A DNA stretch of 64,000 nucleotides, from the NCBI GenBank assembly GCA_002633005.1, contig NMRA01000441.1:318809-382808 (forward strand). Direction: 5' to 3'. Each line of letters begins with the position of its first letter. The first letter of the stretch is position 1. The DNA is from Phoronis australis. Taxonomy: Eukaryota > Phoronida > Phoronidae. Below are positions 61,201 through 64,000 of this stretch, one piece after another. The position numbers and the translations under genes were made by a program. The notes beneath the pieces were generated by a model, which had not been told where the DNA came from, did no database searches, and saw only the letters and a program-made list of their open reading frames with translations.

Positions 61201-62077
61201 AGAGACACAGTTACAACCAGAGAACAACAGCAAAGACGATTCCGGTATGCAACTTGGACTTCTCAAATGGAACGTGGATACTATATTGAAACGTATCAAA
61301 AATATAAAAGACGAGCTACTGGAAGCTAATCTGAAGGTTGTTGGTCTTCAAGAAGGAGAAAAGAAATGTCGTGAACTGTTACATGTTGAGCCAACAGGTG
61401 CAACGTTTCAGGTTGAGCTGGAAAATTTTCTCTCGGAGGAACAGAAGCAGCGCGAGCTTATTAAGAAACTGAAAGAAAAGTTAAAGCAAACTAATAGTCG
61501 TTTAAAGGAAGAGATGGAGAAAGTAAAGTCACAGCCGATCAAGCCGACAAATAATTTACTAGCCAAACGTAACCCTATGGAGCCATACTCTTTAAAGCAG
61601 ACTCAAAATTACAGTGAAAGTGAGACCGTGCCACCTGAAACTCAAAGTATCAGTAGTGACAGTTCAAACGATGACATACCGCAACTTTTCGGCACAGTAT
61701 CTCAAACATTCATATCTACCAATTTTAGGTATATAAGTGACGCAGAACGAGGGGAATCTTTACAATTACTACCCCCGAGACCACGTTCAGTAGCCCCAAT
61801 TCAGTACAATGACTATTCACAGAAAACCAAAAAGACTATAAAGCGAAGCATGACAGCTAACGGGCCACTACTACAGCAGAAAAGATGCACCTTGTGCAAA
61901 TCTGTCTTTAACCCGAAAGATAATCACACCACAGCATGTCGGTTCCATCCCCAAGGATACGGAAAAGTACGAGTACACGGTAACATGGTCAACCAATGGC
62001 CATGCTGTTTTAGAATATCATCCACAGCAACAGGTTGCCAGGTTGGCAGGCATCGAGAGCTTCAGCCAGAAACTTAG
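34296..62077 (+). CDS. CARD - coiled-coil - CHORD-like zinc protein, 4 exons, 605 aa
   Basis: Exons 34296-34427, 43027-43183, 52310-52463 and 60703-62077, each with a consensus acceptor and donor. Phases 0, 1 and 2 join exactly to 605 codons. Residues 1 to ~97 (exons 1-2) resemble a death-fold CARD: helical, with YSVVRQLNDVTIEDLF, LLAKDAITVAMYQRV, then a REKSNSERVGKLIECLTRSG segment and FEKLLQACEDTDHQHVAKAL. Residues ~97-148 form a helical linker. Residues ~149-440 are mostly charged heptad-like coiled coil, with a 50-residue internal duplication. A Ser-rich disordered stretch follows. Residues 543-598 hold C-x2-C-x13-C-x2-H-x18-CC-x9-C-x4-H with WPCC and GC..G.H, like a CHORD zinc module. 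Inferred role: cytosolic adaptor in innate immune or cell-death signalling. I do not know a named orthologue. CARD9/10/11/14 share CARD plus coiled coil but not this tail. Exon 1 is too short to stand alone; phase and domain continuity are the main support. Confidence 0.82.
34428..37480 (+). other. CARD gene intron 1, first part
   Basis: No gene recognised. A canonical CRE-like TGACGTCA occurs at 35932-35939. A low-complexity stretch of ACT/GCT-type triplets at 35675-35740 makes a Leu-rich apparent frame. A fragment beginning CAGTGGCGTAGAAAGTGGGG near 36586, with C/G-rich runs to about 36720, may be a distant relative of the MITE family described at 41727-47014. Confidence 0.4.
37484..39118 (+). 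mobile_element. Degenerate DNA transposon with integrase-type HTH fragment
   Basis: Inverted ends: TTTTTTAATTGGATCTTGAG then CCCGACTTAATT at about 37492-37530 matches the reverse complement of 39060-39112 (CTTTTTAATTATCTCAAGG then CCGACTTAATT). Between them, near 38800-38880, the plus strand reads MLRYRFGISVRHLRRLL and SRLRLVRHNN, like the helix-turn-helix that precedes integrase-type transposase cores. GYRFMHRKCFRWCG near 38980 fits the stretch that follows it. No intact catalytic domain is seen. The 155-codon minus-strand frame at 37599-38066 is unassigned. It lies in CARD gene intron 1. Confidence 0.45.
39140..39362. repeat. Cluster of short palindromes with covarying arms
   Basis: Successive units are AGCC-CAGTT-GGCT (39143), GTACC-CACTC-GGTAC (39163), TGCC-CATTT-GGCA (39191), GTACC-CACTT-GGTAC (39208), ATACC-CATTT-GGTAT (39274), GTACC-CATTT-GGTAC (39292) and an outer pair CCGATAC...GTATCGG (39332-39360). 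Arm bases change in pairs while the C-rich/T-rich loop is kept. It lies in CARD gene intron 1 just right of the DNA transposon above. Confidence 0.85.
40137..40263. repeat. Long near-perfect hairpin, ~60-nt arms
   Basis: CGTTATCCCCCGTTATCTAG through AATTATCGCCCGAGGGGC is mirrored by GCCCCGAGGGTGATAATT through CTAGATAAGGGGGATAACG around a GTTA loop, with one indel. The related copy near 55038-55112 keeps the outer arms but has lost the middle. Confidence 0.9.
40846..40920 (+). ncRNA. tRNA-like pol III unit (SINE head)
   Basis: A-box TGGTGTAGTGG and B-box GGTTCGACCCC sit at tRNA-like spacing inside the composite repeat. I could not fold a full cloverleaf with a convincing anticodon stem, so I treat it as a tRNA-derived promoter, not a functional tRNA. 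Confidence 0.5.
41727..42130. mobile_element. MITE family CAGGGGCGGATCCAGG, one or two copies
   Basis: A complete copy spans about 41965-42126. It opens CAGGGGCGGATCCAGGATTT and closes CTAAATCCGCCACTG, the imperfect reverse complement, and is flanked by GCTATG on both sides as target duplication. Just upstream at 41731-41790, GGCGGATTTAGGGTGGGG with long C/G runs is a fragment of the same family. No coding content. CARD gene intron 1. Confidence 0.8.
42590..42668 (+). mobile_element. tRNA-like SINE head
   Basis: GGTGATGCAGTGGTAAAGTA resembles an A-box, and GAGTTCGAGTC 40 bases on resembles a B-box. No clear body or target duplication follows. A degenerate SINE or tRNA pseudogene in CARD gene intron 1. 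Confidence 0.45.
42765..42905. mobile_element. MITE-related fragment upstream of CARD exon 2
   Basis: GGCGGGAGGGGGGCAAACCC at its left and CACCCGCCACTGTACTAC at its right resemble the ends of the MITE family at 41965 and 46784. It ends about 120 bp before the exon 2 acceptor of the CARD gene. Confidence 0.5.
43385..45300 (+). mobile_element. Remnant of a SAP / YqaJ-type transposon protein
   Basis: At about 43400-43465 the plus strand reads LNLRLRKKGASVRGSKHDL then IQR and a GTAAGG donor, like a SAP DNA-binding motif. At about 44938-45015 it reads HFHTPAVLHGTMCKSVALEK then CEWQY and a stop, followed by QCVSGLFVCEEEIYP. This matches the start of YqaJ-like viral-recombinase domains found with SAP motifs in many invertebrate transposons. 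The blocks are interrupted and no intact nuclease is present. It lies in CARD gene intron 2. Confidence 0.4.
45301..46780. other. CARD gene intron 2, no feature seen
   Basis: AT-rich sequence without recognisable repeats or coding matches. Short frames at 45690-45969 on both strands are unassigned. Confidence 0.5.
46784..47014. mobile_element. MITE family CAGGGGCGGATCCAGG, second copy
   Basis: It opens CAGTGGCGGATTTAGGGGGG and closes AAAATCCTGGATCCGCCCCTG. ATAAC occurs immediately on both sides (TGGGGATAAC left, GATAACATC right), giving a 5-bp target duplication. The ends match the copy at 41965-42126 in inverted sense. CARD gene intron 2. Confidence 0.85.
47541..47890 (+). mobile_element. 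Ty3-type retrotransposon pol fragment
   Basis: Across two frames the plus strand reads GLIFNHEKCIVKVPEVSF, then FHPRKTQLV, LQQFLGMIQYLSFFIP, LTKEHTQWLW and EICRDVYVTFN. This is the conserved order at the end of the Ty3/gypsy reverse transcriptase entering RNase H. Stops and a frameshift show it is inactive. Remnants of the downstream RNase H may persist near 48950-49250 (for example EREILAVVFGVEN near 49100) but are weaker. CARD gene intron 2. Confidence 0.7.
48870..49470 (+). mobile_element. Possible downstream part of the same Ty3-type element
   Basis: ERRCAKIEREILAVVFGVEN (about 49083-49140) matches the RNase H motif found about 100-150 residues after the reverse transcriptase in Ty3/gypsy. 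Other parts are too eroded to place. About 1 kb of unrelated sequence separates it from the fragment at 47541-47890. Confidence 0.45.
49471..50200. other. Unassigned intron 2 DNA
   Basis: No feature recognised. AACGGTATTTTAATACCGTTAAAACGGTAT at about 49508-49538 is a small palindromic run. Confidence 0.4.
50280..51990. repeat. Diverged dispersed repeats, TTGCCAAATTTCATGAAAATC motif
   Basis: The phrase GAAAC(C/T)..TTTG..AAATTTCA(T/C)GAAAA recurs at about 50330, 50475, 50750 and 51765. GGTTAAGGAGATAC or GTTTAGGAGATAC follows at 50918 and 51940. These are diverged copies of one repeat, arranged in the same direction in CARD gene intron 2. Its class is unknown to me. Confidence 0.5.
51236..51605. 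repeat. ~100-120-bp tandem repeat, about three copies
   Basis: CGATTAGTGGGAATAGTT occurs at about 51253 and 51372 and, as CGATTAGTGGGATTAGT, at about 51571. The surrounding CCTGT(T)GATGA and TACGTTATCTACCTG(T/C)CC blocks are shared. The middle unit is partly deleted. Confidence 0.75.
53581..54190. repeat. Large imperfect inverted repeat (foldback), ~300-bp arms
   Basis: The left arm begins CCTTGTTTACCAGGTTGT at 53581; the right arm ends with its reverse complement (ACAACCTGGTAAACAAGG) at 54190. Matching blocks run inward: TTATTTACTTGTC, ACTTTGAA, AATATTGTTCCTCCAATC, AATAACGGCATT and TGTCTCAGATTTTT, with the centre near 53886. The arms differ at many positions, so this is old. It lies in CARD gene intron 3. 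Confidence 0.9.
54230..54565 (+). repeat. Dispersed repeat, copy 1
   Basis: Shares ordered blocks with 62930-63290 in the same direction: TTCTGTCA..TGCTAAT.CATCATTGGCGT, ACTC.TA.TC.CTAT.TC, GG.TGGGTG, GA.GGTTACA.AGCAT.ATTT and GGCCAAAACCGG.TTTGGT. It directly follows the foldback element. Class unknown. Confidence 0.75.
55774..56504. mobile_element. ~730-bp DNA transposon with >45-bp terminal inverted repeats
   Basis: The left end CAGAATGGAGAATCTTGACC continues as AAACACATTGACCTACATT; the right end is its reverse complement (AATGTAGGTCAAGGTGCTTG then GTCAAGATTCTCCATTCTG). Flanks CTTCCGGAC and CTTTCGGAC suggest a 9-bp target duplication, as made by Mutator-like elements. It split a SINE-like head between its A and B boxes. 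Inside is a 118-codon ATG frame (55957-56313) with no recognised domain. Likely non-autonomous. Confidence 0.85.
55957..56313 (+). CDS. Unknown 118-aa open frame inside the TIR element
   Basis: It starts with ATG and opens MYTIRYNSGIIKKYEWLDFN, with a basic C-terminus (NNKRGSKTKN). There are five cysteines and no transposase motif that I recognise. It fills the middle half of the 730-bp element, which is its only context. It could be a shrunken element gene or a chance frame. Confidence 0.25.
   Translation: MYTIRYNSGIIKKYEWLDFNLIKNMVGELPKSSDGTWVYTGELFKLVVAKSGGTCSLKFCNIVGYNSRFRTNDITSKQCNPPHNFFLPHALSCKCADAMRNSYMFIIINNKRGSKTKN
56877..58945 (+). mobile_element. P-like / THAP DNA transposon remnant with ~90-bp inverted ends
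   Basis: The left end (56890-56967: GACCAATCAGAACGTAGCAT, TCTTGACACACCTT, GACAAACAACACGTT) is mirrored at 58861-58930 (AACGTGTTGTTTGTC, AAGGTGTGTCAAGA, ATGCTGCGTTCTGATTGGTC). Between them, at 58053-58340, lie pieces of a THAP zinc finger. P elements and Kolobok elements both carry THAP transposases. No transposase core was found. The element is 2.07 kb, in CARD gene intron 3. Confidence 0.7.
58053..58340 (+). pseudogene. Broken THAP zinc-finger fragment
   Basis: An ATG frame near 58053 reads MPAGFHCCAVGCTNDGKRQT, the N-terminal C-x2-4-C half of a THAP domain. After a frameshift HLPPAFYLPQSHWLQLIKRE and NFDLC (from 58132) supply the usual W...IKREN.. segment. The expected C-x2-H is not readable. 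This would be the DNA-binding end of the transposase of the surrounding element. Confidence 0.55.
58957..59106. mobile_element. ~150-bp MITE with CGTTCAGTAACGCTAGGACCT ends
   Basis: The left end CGTTCAGTAGACGCTAGGAC at 58961 and the right end GGTCCTAGCGTTACTGAACG at 59081-59100 are reverse complements apart from one extra base. An inner direct repeat ACGCTAGGACCT is present. It lies directly next to the right end of the THAP element. Confidence 0.85.
59288..60550 (+). mobile_element. Penelope-like element with inverted ~50-bp flanks
   Basis: The left flank (59288-59340: CTGCGCAACTA, CTCAACGTTTCGCTTTAATG, GCTAAAAC) is mirrored at 60503-60550. Inside, the plus strand reads RYVDDIYLVFKYEDQSAHFF (reverse-transcriptase active site, near 59555), ISYRTPTFSGLYLKFDSFI (59735-59790), NEFVFEEDLAFLK (59836), KFRTVYFTLPYVGAGGLKLG-like text (59975-60040), NPSIQPIFVFKPLSSLLRH (60070-60130) and SLNQHQSSIALNLW (60375-60415). 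Stops and frameshifts break it. CARD gene intron 3. Confidence 0.75.
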
Positions 62078-62929
62078 GAACTAGTGAACCACTACATATG
62101 AGTTTGTCTGTGGCGGTTATAGAGAAAATACACTTAAACAATGTTGAGTTTTGTTTTATGTTATTGTATCTTAAAAATTAGTATGCCAAACAGCTAGTTC
62201 CACTGTGGGAAGCCGTTTGTTTGCACAATGTCTTTGTTTAATACCTGTGTGAGAAGCTTTGTGAAAAAATGCTTGGAATGTTTTGTGTCGTTTTATTTTG
62301 TTTTAATCGTCACCTAGTGTGAGCAAATCACATAGCTAGCAAACGAAACACTATTTCATTGACTTTTATTACTACACTAAATTCATTGAACTTAAATATT
62401 CCTTATTGGAAAGATTTACTAGGCTCAAAAATGCATTGCAAATATTCAAGCTCGCTGTGGCCAAAACGATTCAACGTTGACCATATATCAAGTTTCCAAG
62501 CATTCAAGGTTCCGCACTAACCTTCCATAACGTTATAGTGGCAGATGCTTTCAAGTTTGTATCAGAACACTTTGCCACGTTGTCACAGGCAAACAGGTCA
62601 TGACACAACTTTATTTTGATCACCATGGGCTCGTAGCCATGGATGGCGTGAAGGGTGTGTACGCAACTTGCACCATCAGGTAAGGTAAGCTAAAGGAACA
62701 GCCTGGGATAGGAAGTTAAGGTCGGACTCTACCTCAAGCTTGAGCCGACAGCAGATATCGTTTGTCAATTTTCAGATTAACAAACTAGAAACTATTTGCG
62801 AAACACTCTTGATTAACCTTTATCCTGCTGTGGGTGAGTACTGGCCAAGCCTAATTAGTGCTGTAAAGCTGTAGTGGTGCCCTACTCGGCAAAGGGGAAG
62901 GGAAATGTGAATAGAGGATCACCATTTTG
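62078..62929. other. CARD gene 3' flank
   Basis: Presumed 3' UTR and intergenic DNA. I found no AATAAA within the first 400 bp after the stop and no other feature. Confidence 0.5.
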
Positions 62930-63290
62930 ATGATTTCAACCAATCCTAGTTCTGTCAGCTCCTAATTCATCATTGGCGTGATACTTGAAAGGAAAAAGCA
63001 GCTGAGTCAACTAAAAACTCATACTCCCTATGTCTGATAATATGGTTCTTGGTGGGTGCAGGTCCTTCCCCACAGTTACTGTGTTACGTACTAAGTCGCT
63101 AAAGGCACAGGTCTCTGACGCTTTCTCTATCGTTATCTGTAGCAGACCTTGAAAGGAGTTTTCAAAACTTCCTTCAAACTTTCAAGGACTGTCGAAGGTT
63201 ACAAAGCATCATTTTCTTTCAGATGCTTGGATGGGAAATTTGTTTTTGATATCTGTTAATTGGCCAAAACCGGATTTGGTGTATTATCTC
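62930..63290 (+). repeat. Dispersed repeat, copy 2
   Basis: Same order and direction of blocks as 54230-54565, ending GGCCAAAACCGGATTTGGTGT. It shows that this repeat exists independently of the foldback element at 53581-54190. Confidence 0.75.
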
Positions 63291-63587
63291 AAAGGGTTAA
63301 TCTAGTTCAAAAACTTGAAATTATATACCAAATTAAGTAATATTAACATGGTATAATGTTTACCTGTTCTCTGTAATCAAACTAAAAGTTTTTTTAGCAC
63401 AAGCCGAAATCACAAGGCTATTCGCGTCTATTTCGTGGCCTGTGTTCATTGTGCATCAATTGAACGAATCCTAAATGACGGTCACGCTGTCCTTAAAAAT
63501 GTATTGGTATTCACCGTGAGCGTGTAAGCGTTATTTTGTTTTATTTGTTTTTGGTTCTCATTTTGGGTCCTTAGTATTATACAGATA

Positions 63588-64000
63588 TTGTTATTTATTG
63601 TCCAAATTTTATATTTTTTGTGTGTGAAAACTCAAGATGGTCTTGCAGAGTTCTTTGATTGTACTGTTGGTACTCGCCAGGGTTGCATGATCAGCCCATT
63701 ATTATTTGTGTTGTATCTAAATGAATTTCTGGATCAAATGAGTATGAAAAGTAATATTAATAGCACATATCTCAGCGAACAAGTGCCAAGAGTTAACTCC
63801 CTACTGTACGCAGACGATATGGTGTTATGTTCCTCTACCGCCATCAACTTACAACGTATGCTTAATTGTTTGGCCGAATTTCGCAAATCATGGGGCATGC
63901 AAGTAAACTTGAAAAAAACTAAAGTGGTCGTTTTCAGAAATGGCGGTCCCCTAAGACGATATTAGAAATGGTTTTACAATGGAACATTGGTTGATGTGGT
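63588..64000 (+). mobile_element. Non-LTR retrotransposon reverse transcriptase, broken, runs off right edge
   Basis: The frame reads VGTRQGCMISPLLFVLYLNE, then LLYADDMVLCSS (the catalytic YADD), LQRMLNCLAEF and WGMQVNLKKTKVVVFRNGG. These are consecutive palm-domain motifs of LINE reverse transcriptases. A TAG at 63963-63965 interrupts it, after which the same frame resumes with KWFYNGTLVDVV, as the family continues. The N-terminal part before 63588 is not seen. This is the 3' part of a decayed copy downstream of the CARD gene. Confidence 0.85.

Overview
Eukaryotic nuclear DNA from an invertebrate animal. Genes are split into short exons with GT..AG introns, intergenic DNA is AT-rich, and the introns carry many animal-type transposon remnants: tRNA-derived SINEs, Penelope-like elements, non-LTR and Ty3-type retrotransposon pieces, THAP/P-like and SAP/YqaJ-type DNA transposons, and MITEs. 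The protein relatives and the presence of a CARD gene suggest a marine invertebrate, perhaps a deuterostome such as a lancelet, hemichordate or echinoderm. The species cannot be fixed from sequence alone. One unresolved base (N) at 13832 points to a draft assembly.

Three genes are supported. (1) TTC8/BBS8, minus strand, 1-4970: the first six coding exons (about 242 residues), running off the left edge. (2) DHTKD1, plus strand, 5278-25577: all 21 coding exons join in phase to a 929-residue mitochondrial 2-oxoadipate dehydrogenase E1. Its start codon lies 307 bp from that of TTC8, so the two genes are head to head and probably share a promoter. (3) A four-exon gene, plus strand, 34296-62077, spread over 27.8 kb with three introns of 8-9 kb. 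It encodes a 605-residue protein with an N-terminal CARD-like domain, long coiled coils and a C-terminal eight-ligand Cys/His module resembling a CHORD zinc domain. I do not recognise this protein; it is the most interesting object here.

Layout: 1-4970 TTC8 exons with a SINE and a 33-bp minisatellite in introns; 4971-5277 shared promoter; 5278-25577 DHTKD1, whose introns hold a foldback/MITE pair, a Penelope-like remnant, an 18-bp tandem repeat, a second SINE and a MITE, plus two partial duplications of its own exon edges; 25578-28380 intergenic DNA without recognisable features; 28380-30190 a tandem array of ~430-bp units rich in AGGTCA half-sites; 30200-34050 retroelement debris; 34051-34106 a perfect 56-bp palindrome just upstream of the CARD gene; 34296-62077 the CARD gene, with introns filled by DNA transposons, MITEs, a large foldback element, Penelope-like and Ty3 remnants; 62078-64000 downstream DNA ending in a broken LINE reverse transcriptase.

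TTC8 acts in ciliary trafficking and DHTKD1 in lysine/tryptophan breakdown. The CARD protein is predicted, by domain content only, to be a cytosolic signalling adaptor of innate immunity or cell death. Nothing suggests the three act together, apart from the probable co-transcription of the first two.
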